A stretch of 64,000 bases of DNA from an uncultured Verrucomicrobiota bacterium. Its GTDB lineage: Bacteria; Verrucomicrobiota; Kiritimatiellia; CAIQIC01; Lenti-01. The stretch spans positions 1 to 64,000 of the forward strand of contig CALKWZ010000074.1 in the NCBI GenBank assembly GCA_938003985.1, given 5' to 3'. Position numbers and translations under genes: made by a program. Under the pieces are notes generated by a model. It was not told where the DNA came from, did not search any database, and saw only the letters and a list, made by a program, of their open reading frames with translations. Shown here in pieces: positions 51,041 through 59,406 of the stretch (positions are counted from its first letter, which is position 1; every line of letters begins with the position of its first letter).

Positions 51041-51667
51041 CTACTGCATGAACATGCGTTCGCCGCCGGGACCGATCATGATCGGATTCTTTTCGTCCTG
51101 CAGTTCGCAGGCGACGTTGACGTTCCTCAGCCACGCCAGATTGCGGGCGCGCTGGAAGATCCGGTAGCTGTCCGGCCGCACGAGGAAGCAGATGAACTGG
51201 GTATCCGTATCGATCGCCGCCAGCCGGGAGCCATACCATTTGTCCGCGGTCTCGGCGGCTTGGCTTTTGAACTCGTACCCTTCCGCTTCGGGGATCGGCA
51301 TCAGCACGTACTTGCCCATGAGCGCGTAGGTGTAGTCGAGCTTCTGGCCGCCGACTTCCAGCATGGTCTGGGCGGCGATCTTCAGGAATTCGGTTTCGTC
51401 GCCCGCCACCCGGTCCCGCAATTCCTCGGTTTTTTCATCGCAGGCCTTTTTCAGCTCGTCGACCGAAATATGGAACAGCTGGTTCTTGCGGCATTCGAAA
51501 AAGACGGGCGACTTGTCGTCGGACTGCATTTCCTTGGGCGTGGCGACCAGCACGGTGATCTGCGAGGCGTCGATCCCCGTCAGCAAGATGATCAACACGA
51601 GCACGCCCAAGATGCAGGTCATGAGGTCCGTGAAGGAGCTCAAATCCATTGCCGGTCCGGACGCCAT
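51041..51667 (-). CDS. ExbD/TolR-like single-span protein with channel aspartate
   Basis: This 208-residue protein has one N-terminal helix, SFTDLMTCILGVLVLIILLT (about 11-30), with an Asp (D14) at the membrane entry where ExbD, TolR and MotB carry their proton-accepting Asp. The rest is a periplasmic domain of about 170 residues including KSPVFFECRKNQLFHISVD and DTQFICFLVRPDSYRIFQRA, which looks like the ExbD/TolR beta-alpha fold enlarged by an insertion. No OmpA-like peptidoglycan-binding domain is present. It starts 3 bases after the stop of a related gene. With the ExbB-like protein it should form an ion-driven complex; the partner it works on is unknown. Confidence 0.85.
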   Translation of the reverse strand: MASGPAMDLSSFTDLMTCILGVLVLIILLTGIDASQITVLVATPKEMQSDDKSPVFFECRKNQLFHISVDELKKACDEKTEELRDRVAGDETEFLKIAAQTMLEVGGQKLDYTYALMGKYVLMPIPEAEGYEFKSQAAETADKWYGSRLAAIDTDTQFICFLVRPDSYRIFQRARNLAWLRNVNVACELQDEKNPIMIGPGGERMFMQ

Positions 51668-51670
51668 GGC

Positions 51671-52246
51671 TCAGGTCCCTTCTCCGGCCGGCGCGGCGGC
51701 GGCGGATTCCGCGGCCGGCGCGACGGCGGGCGGTTGGCTGGGGGCCGGCGGTTCGGGTGCGCCCAGCACCTTGATTTCGCGGCCGGTGTCCCACGGTTCA
51801 AAGCCCACGTCGATGCCCCGGTCCCGGATCACCTGGCGCAACTTGCGCTGGAAGGTGGCGCTGCCGGGGCGCAGCAGCAACACGATGTAGCGCACCGACT
51901 TCACCCGTTCCACGTCGTCCAGGAACAGCTCGAAATCGTTCCCCTCGAAGACGAGGTCCCGCGCTTCGATCACCTTCTGCTCCGGATGGATGATCAGACG
52001 GGTCGGCTCCACGTCCACGTAGATGGGATCCTGCTTCATGTTCTGGAACTTGGGCGGGACGAACGTGTCTTTTTCCTCTTCCTCGCCGTAGACGGAACCG
52101 GTGACCAGCGCGCCGATCTTGATGTTTTCCGGGTTGCTGATGATGGTCAGCACGTTGCTGACGAGCATCATCATCAACACGCCGATGAGCATCAGCACGA
52201 TGTTCTGGAACCCCGAAGAATCGAATTCGGCCATTTTCGTGGCCAT
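51671..52246 (-). CDS. ExbD-like single-span protein lacking the channel aspartate
   Basis: This 191-residue protein has an N-terminal helix GFQNIVLMLIGVLMMMLVSN (about 12-31). It aligns without gaps to the helix of the next gene's product (shared IGVL/LGVL core), but with Asn (N15) where that protein has Asp. A periplasmic domain follows with DPIYVDVEPTRLIIHPEQKV, FELFLDDVERVKSVRYIVLL and LRPGSATFQRKLRQVIRDRG, then a proline/alanine-rich tail (about 165-191). The C-terminal half resembles the sister protein (LLRPGSATFQR versus LVRPDSYRIFQR), so the two are paralogues. They probably form a hetero-dimer inside an ExbB-like pentamer. Start ATG 52246 lies just before the propeller gene stop. Confidence 0.85.
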   Translation of the reverse strand: MATKMAEFDSSGFQNIVLMLIGVLMMMLVSNVLTIISNPENIKIGALVTGSVYGEEEEKDTFVPPKFQNMKQDPIYVDVEPTRLIIHPEQKVIEARDLVFEGNDFELFLDDVERVKSVRYIVLLLRPGSATFQRKLRQVIRDRGIDVGFEPWDTGREIKVLGAPEPPAPSQPPAVAPAAESAAAAPAGEGT

Positions 52247-52248
52247 GG

Positions 52249-54207
52249 CTAGGGCGCCTCCTGCCCCGCGGGCGCCGCCGGCGCCGGCGCGGCTTCGGCC
52301 GCCGGAGCTTCCAGCCCCTCGACTTCGTTGGCCGCTTCGAGGCTCATTTCGACGCGCTTCTTCTCGACGATTTCCTTCAGGTCGGACTGGGCGCCGGTCA
52401 GCTTCGCGTCCGTCGAGGCATCGCCGAAGGCGATCGTCATGCTGGCCGGGAATTGGCCGAGCTTGAGCCAGCCGATCGAGCGGTTGGCGCCGCCGCCGGC
52501 CCCGCCGAAACCGGAAATCAGGAGGTTGCTGAATTCCTCCTTCGTGAGCTTGCCGCCGTCCATGCCTTCGAGGGTGGCTTCTTCCATGAACGAAGCCTCG
52601 TAGGTGACGGTGCCGCTTTCCGTGCCGGCCGATTTGACCATCAACTTGGCCTTCTGCTCGCGCGGGCCCTGGAACAGGGTGAGATAGTAGTCGCCGTAGA
52701 TGCCGGCCCCGAGGAACGACAAGTTCACGTAGACGCCGCCGTCGGCCTGGTCGAGCCCGCAGACCACCACCGGCACGTGCAGGCCGCCGGGCGCGGACGC
52801 CACCTTGGAAATGTTCGTGCCGGACACGCGGTACACGCCGACGTCGCCTTCGAAGATCGGCTTGGTCTGCTCGACCTGGCCGCTCTTGCGGCGGGCCGAG
52901 AAGAAACTCAGGCTGGGGCTCACGGCGGATTCCGTCATCACCACCTTGCTCGGGAACAGCAGGAAAAACTCCACCGACTCGATGGGGTCGGACTCCGCCC
53001 CTTCCACTTCGATCGCGGCCCGCACCCGGCCGGCCACGATGGGCATCTTGCCGGCGATGTCGCTCAGGTTGAAATCCACCGCGTGGGTCGAGTCTTCCGG
53101 CAGGATTTCCTTGGCGGCATCCTGCAGGCGGTCGAAGAAGTTGTTCAGGAAGGCGGGCGCTTCCGTCGGCATGCCCATCATGCCTTCGGCGGAGCGGACG
53201 ATCTGGCGCATGACCGATTCGTTGATTTTCATCTCCGCGCTGGGCCGGCATTCCAGCAGGCGCCCGGCCGCGGGATCCGTCACGAGATAGCGGACGTTTT
53301 TGCGGTCCATGGCGATGGCGCCGACGGATTTCAGGTCCTCGGTCAGGGTCATCTGCTGGCCGGTGAAGGGTTCCATGCGCCGCAGGCTCGCCTTGCCGGG
53401 CGCATCCTGGGTGCCGAGGATGAAACTGCCGTCCGGGAACAGCGCCAAACTCAGCAGTTCCGAACGGCCGGCCGCGCCGGGAGCGCCGCCGAGCATCATG
53501 TGGCGGTCCACTTCCCACCAGGACAGGTCGCCCTTGCCCCGGTCGCCCAGCAACATCACGTCCTGCCGTTCCGAAATCACGAAGGTGTTGAAGTTGGCGA
53601 AGGGACCGAAATCGATCACCCACCAGTTGCCGTCCGTTTCCCGCATCAGGGCCGAGCCGAATTTCATGAATTCGGACCCCACCTCGTCGGCGCCGACGAT
53701 GTACAGCCGGTCGCCGGGATCCACGAACAGGTCGCGCCACATGAATTCCTGGTCCAGCCACGGCACGGGCACGCAGCGCGCGACGGCGTACTGGCCTTGT
53801 TCGTCCGGCCGGAACTCGAGGATGCGGCCGTTGGGCACCTGTTCCGCCACGAACAGCGTGCCGTTGGTGGAAATGGAGATCGGGCCCGGCCGATGGAGGA
53901 CGGGTTCCATCCATTTTTCCATCGGCATGTCCGGCGCGATGGCCCAGCGCGGCAGGATTTCCGAAACCTTCCAGCCGGGAACCAAGGCCGGTTCCGGGCG
54001 ACCGTTCTTCAGCACGAGAATGCGGCCGCTGCCCTTTTCGGAAACGTAGACGTCGCCCGTGATCGGATGCACCGCCGCGCCGGACGGTTCCTGGAGGCCC
54101 TCGGCCAGCGACCGCACGGTCAACGTCTGGCCCGAGGCGCCGGCGGCCCACGCGAGGGCGGCGGCGCAGGCCACCGGGAAAAGCCGAAATCGGAAACCGC
54201 TGCGCAT
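52249..54207 (-). CDS. Secreted beta-propeller (NHL/SMP-30-like) protein of the ExbB/ExbD block
   Basis: This 652-residue protein has a Sec signal peptide (FPVACAAALAWAAGASGQ). Residues about 30-330 look like a six-bladed propeller of the NHL/SMP-30 type: GAAVHPITGDVYVSEKGSGR, ISTNGTLFVAEQVPNGRILE, LFVDPGDRLYIVGADEVG, SLALFPDGSFILGTQDAPGK, AIAMDRKNVRYLVTDPAAGR. The C-terminal half is a separate domain (PIESVEFFLLFPSKVVMTES, GGVYVNLSFLGAGIYGDYYL) and ends in a long Glu/Ala/Pro tail (about 605-652). It lies between the ExbB-like gene and the two ExbD-like genes with gaps of 2-23 bases, so it is probably the periplasmic effector or sensor of that machine. No enzymatic residues are recognised. 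Confidence 0.86.
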   Translation of the reverse strand: MRSGFRFRLFPVACAAALAWAAGASGQTLTVRSLAEGLQEPSGAAVHPITGDVYVSEKGSGRILVLKNGRPEPALVPGWKVSEILPRWAIAPDMPMEKWMEPVLHRPGPISISTNGTLFVAEQVPNGRILEFRPDEQGQYAVARCVPVPWLDQEFMWRDLFVDPGDRLYIVGADEVGSEFMKFGSALMRETDGNWWVIDFGPFANFNTFVISERQDVMLLGDRGKGDLSWWEVDRHMMLGGAPGAAGRSELLSLALFPDGSFILGTQDAPGKASLRRMEPFTGQQMTLTEDLKSVGAIAMDRKNVRYLVTDPAAGRLLECRPSAEMKINESVMRQIVRSAEGMMGMPTEAPAFLNNFFDRLQDAAKEILPEDSTHAVDFNLSDIAGKMPIVAGRVRAAIEVEGAESDPIESVEFFLLFPSKVVMTESAVSPSLSFFSARRKSGQVEQTKPIFEGDVGVYRVSGTNISKVASAPGGLHVPVVVCGLDQADGGVYVNLSFLGAGIYGDYYLTLFQGPREQKAKLMVKSAGTESGTVTYEASFMEEATLEGMDGGKLTKEEFSNLLISGFGGAGGGANRSIGWLKLGQFPASMTIAFGDASTDAKLTGAQSDLKEIVEKKRVEMSLEAANEVEGLEAPAAEAAPAPAAPAGQEAP

Positions 54208-54230
54208 GGCCGGGATTCCGTCTGCCGCCC

Positions 54231-55670
54231 CTAGGAAACGACTTCTTCGTGCAGCGTGATGACGCGCGGCTTGCTCAGGCGGCGGCAGAACTCGTCGGTG
54301 GTCGCCAGATGCTCGCGCAGCTGGGCGAAGGACTTCTGGAAATCTTCCGCGCCGGCGATGCCCGCCATGGCGCGCTCCAGCGCCTGTTCCACTTTGAGCA
54401 GTTCCTGGATCTTGGCGCCCAGCTCGACGATCGTGGCGATCTGCTGCTCGACGATGCCGGCCGCGCCGGCCGCCTTCTGGAGGCTTTCGCCCAGCGTGGC
54501 CTGGATTTCGCGGGCGGTGCCGGCGTAGCGATCGGCCATTTCGGCCGCCTGGGCGTGCGCGTGCGCCATCGCCGCGGCCAAGGCCTTGACTTCCTCGTCG
54601 GTGGCGTCCTTGCGCACGGCGACGTAGCGCTGGGTCAGCTCGTCGAACTGCTTCTTCAGCTCGTCGCCGGCCTTTTCGATCGACACCGTGAAGACCTCTT
54701 CGTAGCGGTCCGGATCGGGGATGTAGCGCCGGAACGCGGCCTCGATCGAATCTTCGAGGTTTTCGATCATGATCGTCTGCTGTTCCGCCGAAGGCAGGCG
54801 CCGCACGAAATGTTCGTCCAGATAGACGTCGACGTCGGCCATGAAGGTCGATTCGCGGCGCATGACCGAGGTCAGCGGGAACTGCACCAGGGTCACCAGC
54901 ATCAGCGCCAGGAACGTCGTGTCGAAGGCGACGCCCAGGCTGATCGTCACCTGCGCGATGGCGCCTTTGATGGCCGACAGTTCCGCGGAACCCGACAGGA
55001 AGTCGGCGAACCCGCCGACGGCCGCGCCCAGTCCTTGCACCGTCCCGATGAAGCCCAGGATCGGAATCACCCAGATCATCAGGCGCGCGATCGTGAACGT
55101 CATGTCCGACATGACGTTGTCGCGGGTCGCTTCGGCCCCGATCCAGCCCGACACGCGGCCCAGATCCTTCGTGGCCACCCACAGGCCCAGCGCGCGGTCG
55201 AGACGGCTGAGCAGGATGCTCTTCTTGTCGCCGCCCGTTTCCTGGATGCGCTTGCGCAGCCCCTGCAGTTCTTCTTCGCTTTCCATGTTGACGCCCGTCA
55301 GCTGCGCCGTGTCGTCCGCGATGTGCTGGATCTGCGTCTTCAGGATCCGGTTCTTCTGCAGGATGAAGAAGACGATGACGAAGAAGCTGAGCAGTTCCAG
55401 CCACTGAATGGGACCGCGCTGGTTGATCAGGCCGTTGATGTACTTGAGCAGGCCGATGCTTTGGGTCTGGTTCAGGAAATGGAGGCTGACGCACAGGATC
55501 ACGGTGCAGATCGCCGAACCGATGATCTGGATCCAGACGTTCGCGTCGGTCGTCGGGCGCGCGCCCGACAAGCCCGCGATTTCCTCCGAAAGATCCCCGG
55601 CGGCCGCGGCGGCGGGCGCGGCTTCGAGGGTGGGCTGCTTGTCCTGTTCTTCGGCTTTGACCTTGGCCAT
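54231..55670 (-). CDS. MotA/TolQ/ExbB proton-channel family protein with long helical tail
   Basis: This 479-residue membrane protein has four helices: about 45-66, 88-105, 193-215 and 242-265. The last two carry the TolQ/ExbB motifs IPILGFIGTVQGLGAAVGGF and ISLGVAFDTTFLALMLVTL, with the threonines that line the ion path in ExbB and TolQ. A cytoplasmic loop (about 106-185) and an unusually long tail of about 210 mostly helical residues (270-479; AHAHAQAAEMADRYAGTARE, LEDSIEAAFRRYIPDPDRYE) follow. ExbB and TolQ have almost no tail; long tails are known in ZorA. It heads the operon with a propeller gene and two ExbD-like genes. ATG 55670 is preferred over GTG 55679. The upstream gap (55671-55846) holds the promoter region but no gene. 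Confidence 0.9.
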   Translation of the reverse strand: MAKVKAEEQDKQPTLEAAPAAAAAGDLSEEIAGLSGARPTTDANVWIQIIGSAICTVILCVSLHFLNQTQSIGLLKYINGLINQRGPIQWLELLSFFVIVFFILQKNRILKTQIQHIADDTAQLTGVNMESEEELQGLRKRIQETGGDKKSILLSRLDRALGLWVATKDLGRVSGWIGAEATRDNVMSDMTFTIARLMIWVIPILGFIGTVQGLGAAVGGFADFLSGSAELSAIKGAIAQVTISLGVAFDTTFLALMLVTLVQFPLTSVMRRESTFMADVDVYLDEHFVRRLPSAEQQTIMIENLEDSIEAAFRRYIPDPDRYEEVFTVSIEKAGDELKKQFDELTQRYVAVRKDATDEEVKALAAAMAHAHAQAAEMADRYAGTAREIQATLGESLQKAAGAAGIVEQQIATIVELGAKIQELLKVEQALERAMAGIAGAEDFQKSFAQLREHLATTDEFCRRLSKPRVITLHEEVVS

Positions 55671-55846
55671 ATCCTGCACCTGTCCTTGAGGTTGAATCCA
55701 ACGCCGCTCATGCGGGTGGCAACGGCACTGACTCTCTCAAAACCCGACTGGGCCGTCGATAGAAAATTGAACGGAAAGGAAACAATCTCCCCGGCCCGCG
55801 CCGGTCAGCGTTCCGCGCCCGTACGGCCGATGCGGGAACCGCGGGA

Positions 55847-56824
55847 TCAGGAGAGCGGGAGCCGCCGGGACCGCCCCAGCCAGCCGCGCAGGTAGCCCCA
55901 GCCATAGGCGACGTGCGCGCAAGGAAATGCGATCGCCGTCAGAAGCCCGCGCGGCCGGCCCCGGGCCAACCGCAGGCTTTCCGCGCCGATGACCAGCGCA
56001 TAGCCGCCCAGCGGCAGCAACCAGATGCGCCACCCGGCCGGCCAGAGGAGCAGCGCCGCGGCCAAACCGGCCAGATACAGGACGAAGGCCAGCGGCGCGG
56101 CGCGCCACAGCCACTTCCACGCCGCCCGCCGCCCTTGGTAGACGCCGTAATCGCAGAATTGCCGCCAAAACGACCGGCCGAGGCGGCGGCGATGGTGGAA
56201 CACCCGGACGGCGGGGTCGTAGCGCACGCGCTGGCCCATCTGGCGGGCCAAGCCGCAAAAGGCCATGTCTTCCGACGTGTCCAGTTCCGGCCGGAATCGC
56301 AACTCCGGCAGGTTCCGGGCCAGCATGTTGCAGGTCGGCAATTCCTCGACTTCCCGCGCGGACACCGGCGCATGGCGGATATAGGCCGCGCCCATCCCCA
56401 GCGGACTGGCCATCACGTCGCCGCAGGCTTTCTGGCGCGCATCGTCTTCGGGCGGCGTCAGGTTGGGCCCGCCGACGATGGCGACCGCCGCGTCCGCGAA
56501 ATGCGGCAGCCCCCGCCCCAGCCAATCCGGCCAGGCCCGCGCATCCGCATCCACGAATCCAAAAACGTCGGCTTCGCTGCCGGCCATCGCCACGTTGCGT
56601 TTGCGCCCGGGATTCACCGGACCGCTGGGCATTTCCCGGACCCGCTCGGCGCCCGGCATCTGCCGGATGGCCGTCCAATCCGCCGTTTCCAGCGGTGCAT
56701 CCGGCACCAGCGTGACGCGCCGGCAAGGAGGATCCAAGACCAACGCCGCGCGCACACTTTCCGCCGTCCAGGCATCCCAGCGCCGAAACGGGATCACCAC
56801 GTCGACGAACAGGTCCCTGCTCAC
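55847..56824 (-). CDS. Glycosyltransferase family 2 with C-terminal membrane helices
   Basis: This 325-residue GT2 enzyme begins DLFVDVVIPFRRWDAWTAES and has PGRKRNVAMAGSEADVFGFVDADARAWPDW in pieces (nucleotide binding, then DADA as the DxD motif), IVGGPNLTPPEDD, ELDTSEDMAFCGLARQMGQR (ED base) and a QxxRW-like SFWRQFCDYGVYQGRRAAWK, followed by three hydrophobic helices to the end. The start is GTG at 56824, overlapping the stop of the YfhO-like gene as GTGA, so the two are coupled. Together they probably decorate a lipid-linked or cell-wall polymer. Donor unknown. Confidence 0.88.
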   Translation of the reverse strand: MSRDLFVDVVIPFRRWDAWTAESVRAALVLDPPCRRVTLVPDAPLETADWTAIRQMPGAERVREMPSGPVNPGRKRNVAMAGSEADVFGFVDADARAWPDWLGRGLPHFADAAVAIVGGPNLTPPEDDARQKACGDVMASPLGMGAAYIRHAPVSAREVEELPTCNMLARNLPELRFRPELDTSEDMAFCGLARQMGQRVRYDPAVRVFHHRRRLGRSFWRQFCDYGVYQGRRAAWKWLWRAAPLAFVLYLAGLAAALLLWPAGWRIWLLPLGGYALVIGAESLRLARGRPRGLLTAIAFPCAHVAYGWGYLRGWLGRSRRLPLS

Positions 56825-59280
56825 GCCGCAGCCCCTTTTCGGCCCCCGGTCGCAACCAGCCAGCCGGCGGCCCCAAGCCCAGCCAATATTCCAATCCATT
56901 GCAGGAGAACAGGCAAAGACGACGGCCGGTAAACCAGTTCGACCCGGTGCGTGCCGGCTTCCTCGATGGCCACGCCTTGGAACATGTAATCGACCCTCAC
57001 GACCGGCCGCGGTTGTCCATTCACGGTCGCCTTCCAGTTCGGATCGAATTTTTCCGCCACGCGCAAGACGACCGGGCCATGGTTCTTCACGGTGAAGACG
57101 GTGCGCCCCGGAATCAGCCGCTCGATTTCGATCTCCGGCATGGGACCCGGATCGCCCGCGGGCGGCGCGCACACGTCGTGGCCCGGCGCCAGCAGCGCCG
57201 ATTCGAACGGGATGAAAGTCGGATCGCCCAGCGTCCGCAACGCCTCGTCGTCCGCGACCGTGCGCCACGAGCGGACCGCGGCCACCCGCGGCGGCACGTC
57301 CTTCATTTTCAGCACGACCTCCGGCGCCGGCAAAGAGGGCTTCACGCTGCGCACGGCCACGCCGCCGCGGCCGTCGTCGTAGGGCTGGTAGGCCCAGGCC
57401 AATTCCAGTTGCCGCGCCCAGTCCGGATTCGCCAGCAACTGCGCGGCCACTTGGCCATGCGCCATCACGTGGCTCACCGCCGCCAACTTCCACATGCGCA
57501 CCGGATCGCGCACGGCGCTCCAGAACGCGGCATAGTCCGCCGGCGGACGCGGCAACTGGGTGACTTCGATCGTCGGCACGCCGTGGTACGGGAACAGATA
57601 GGTCAGCCAGAAATTATAGAATCCGTCCTTGGTGGCCATCGCGGTGCGGTTGTGCCCCGCCTCGCGCTTCAAATAGCGCACCAGCTCGTTGTCCGCCACG
57701 TAGCCCGGCGGCATCGTCTGCACGTAATGCGGCGCCAAGATCACCGCCGCGTCGAAGACGACCACCAAGACCGGCGACCAAGCGCTCCAACCGGAAAACC
57801 GGCGCGCCCGGACGCCCAGCAACCATAGAATCCCCGCGCCGGCCAGCAACGCGCCGCCCGCGTACGTGACCGCAAACGCCTTGTTCCATTCGATGGCCCG
57901 GCCCGCCGGCCCCCAGCCCAGCGCCGCCAGCCGCGCCGCCCCCGCCGACAGATCCGCCCACAACGCCAGTCCGGCGAGGAAGCACACGAGCGCGGCGATG
58001 CCCGCGCCCCACTGCCATTTCCGCGCCGCGCGCGGTTCCAGCTTCAGCGCGGCCTCCAGCCCGAACGCCGCCAGCACGCCCCAGGCCAGTTGGAAGAAAT
58101 GGATGAACTTGTTCGGATTGCGGATGCTGCCGAACCCCGGCAGGAGACTCAACGGCTTGTAGAGCACGAAAAACTTTCCGAACGCCAACAGCAGCGCCAC
58201 CAGGCACAGCCCGCCCCAGACGAACACGGCCGCCGCCGTTCCCGGTTCATCCCGGCGCCGCCGAAACGCCGCCGCCACGCCGAGCACCGCAAACAGAAGC
58301 GGCACCGCGCCCACGTAGACGTTCTCCAGCTTGAAATTCATGAAGCCCTGGCGCGTTTGCTCCCAGCCCTCGCTGCGGCCCATCTTGCCCCAATACGGGC
58401 CTTTATCGTCGCCGCTGCGCCAGCCCGTCCAACCCGGAGCGATGAAATCCAGGCTTTCGCCCGGCGGCTGGCTCCACTGCGTCAGATAAGCCCATTGCGC
58501 TTCCCGGGACTCATCGCCCGGCACTTCCGTCACGCCCGAACCCTTGGCGGCCAGCGACGCCCCGCCCGCCAGCAGCGCCGCGGCCAGCGCCGCGCCGCCG
58601 GCCTGTTTCGCCAGCGCCGCCGGCTTCCAGCCGCCGGCCGCGCGCACGGCTTCGAACAGCCCCAGCGGCGCCAGCAGCAGCGCGCAGAACAACGCGACGT
58701 CCGCTTGCTCCAGGAACATCGCGCCGGCGGCCGCGCCGGCCACCACGCCCCAGGCGGGCTTGCGCGTGCCGCCCCAGCGGCCCAGCGCGAAAACCGCCAG
58801 CGCCAGGAACGGCATCAGCCCGTATTTGCCCACGTGCCCCGCATAGGTCAGCGTCAGGTTCGTTCCGACCCAGAAGGCCACGAGCCCGCCGAACGCGCAT
58901 GCCGCGGGCCGCAAACCCCGGTCGCGCAGATACAGCGCCAGGAACCACGCCGCCAGCGCCAGGCACAAGCCGTGGTAGGCGTTCATGAACGTCTCGGCCG
59001 AAACCGCCTTCAGCAGGAAATAGCCCGGCCGCACCATGCTCATCGCCGGCATGCCCCACAACGCTTCCCCCATCCACGGATGCACGCCGGAGTTTTCCAG
59101 CATCCGCTGGTTGCTGCGCAGCAACCCGACGTTGTCGTCGCTGCTCAGCAGCACCGTTCCCGGCTGCCACAGCGCATGGAAGACCAGCACCGCGACCAGC
59201 GCGAACAAGCCCAGCAGGCCCAGCCCTTGCGCCCAACCCCGCTGTCCCGTTCCCGCCGCTTGCGCCTGAATGGATTTCAT
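56821..59280 (-). CDS. YfhO-family membrane protein (GT-C-like)
   Basis: This 819-residue protein has about twelve helices and the YfhO layout: first helix, then GTVLLSSDDNVGLLRSNQRM with the acidic pair (DD), TYAGHVGKYGLMPFLALAVF, FIAPGWTGWRSGDDKGPYWG, LSLLPGFGSIRNPNKFIHFF and a soluble C-terminal beta-rich domain (VVLRVAEKFDPNWKATVNGQ; then YMFQGVAIEEAGTHRVELVY), shared with YfhO proteins that glycosylate lipoteichoic acid in Gram-positives. In Gram-negative-type phyla the role is unstudied. ATG 59280 follows a promoter-like element by 6 bases. It is translationally coupled to the GT2 gene. Confidence 0.92.
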   Translation of the reverse strand: MKSIQAQAAGTGQRGWAQGLGLLGLFALVAVLVFHALWQPGTVLLSSDDNVGLLRSNQRMLENSGVHPWMGEALWGMPAMSMVRPGYFLLKAVSAETFMNAYHGLCLALAAWFLALYLRDRGLRPAACAFGGLVAFWVGTNLTLTYAGHVGKYGLMPFLALAVFALGRWGGTRKPAWGVVAGAAAGAMFLEQADVALFCALLLAPLGLFEAVRAAGGWKPAALAKQAGGAALAAALLAGGASLAAKGSGVTEVPGDESREAQWAYLTQWSQPPGESLDFIAPGWTGWRSGDDKGPYWGKMGRSEGWEQTRQGFMNFKLENVYVGAVPLLFAVLGVAAAFRRRRDEPGTAAAVFVWGGLCLVALLLAFGKFFVLYKPLSLLPGFGSIRNPNKFIHFFQLAWGVLAAFGLEAALKLEPRAARKWQWGAGIAALVCFLAGLALWADLSAGAARLAALGWGPAGRAIEWNKAFAVTYAGGALLAGAGILWLLGVRARRFSGWSAWSPVLVVVFDAAVILAPHYVQTMPPGYVADNELVRYLKREAGHNRTAMATKDGFYNFWLTYLFPYHGVPTIEVTQLPRPPADYAAFWSAVRDPVRMWKLAAVSHVMAHGQVAAQLLANPDWARQLELAWAYQPYDDGRGGVAVRSVKPSLPAPEVVLKMKDVPPRVAAVRSWRTVADDEALRTLGDPTFIPFESALLAPGHDVCAPPAGDPGPMPEIEIERLIPGRTVFTVKNHGPVVLRVAEKFDPNWKATVNGQPRPVVRVDYMFQGVAIEEAGTHRVELVYRPSSLPVLLQWIGILAGLGAAGWLVATGGRKGAAA

Positions 59281-59286
59281 GCCGAC

Positions 59287-59315
59287 ATCAAACGGGTTCC
59301 CGCTTCCGCTGGCAA
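59287..59315 (-). promoter_or_regulatory. Candidate leaderless promoter of the YfhO-like gene
   Basis: Minus strand TTGCCA (59315-59310), 17-base spacer, TTTGAT (59292-59287), then 6 bases to the ATG at 59280; the same geometry as three other genes in this window. Confidence 0.4.
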
Positions 59316-59377
59316 TCCAAAACCACCCTCCGCCCCAGGATGGTCCAGTAAGCCGCGGATTCAGGCGGGCCAAGCGG

Positions 59378-59393
59378 CGGAAACGCGTTTCCG
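59378..59393. terminator. 16-base perfect palindrome after the cohesin/dockerin-like gene
   Basis: CGGAAACGCGTTTCCG begins 14 bases downstream of the minus-strand stop codon at 59407. It can fold as a 6-base stem with a CGCG loop and may end transcription, but no U-run follows, so a protein-binding site is an alternative. Confidence 0.35.
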
Positions 59394-59406
59394 GAAGCCG
59401 GCGACC

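Noticed and set aside
50704..55670. ExbB/ExbD-like block considered as a Zorya defence system
   Set aside because: There is no OmpA-like peptidoglycan-binding domain on the ExbD-like proteins and no ZorC, ZorD or ZorE helicase or nuclease; the neighbour is a propeller protein.
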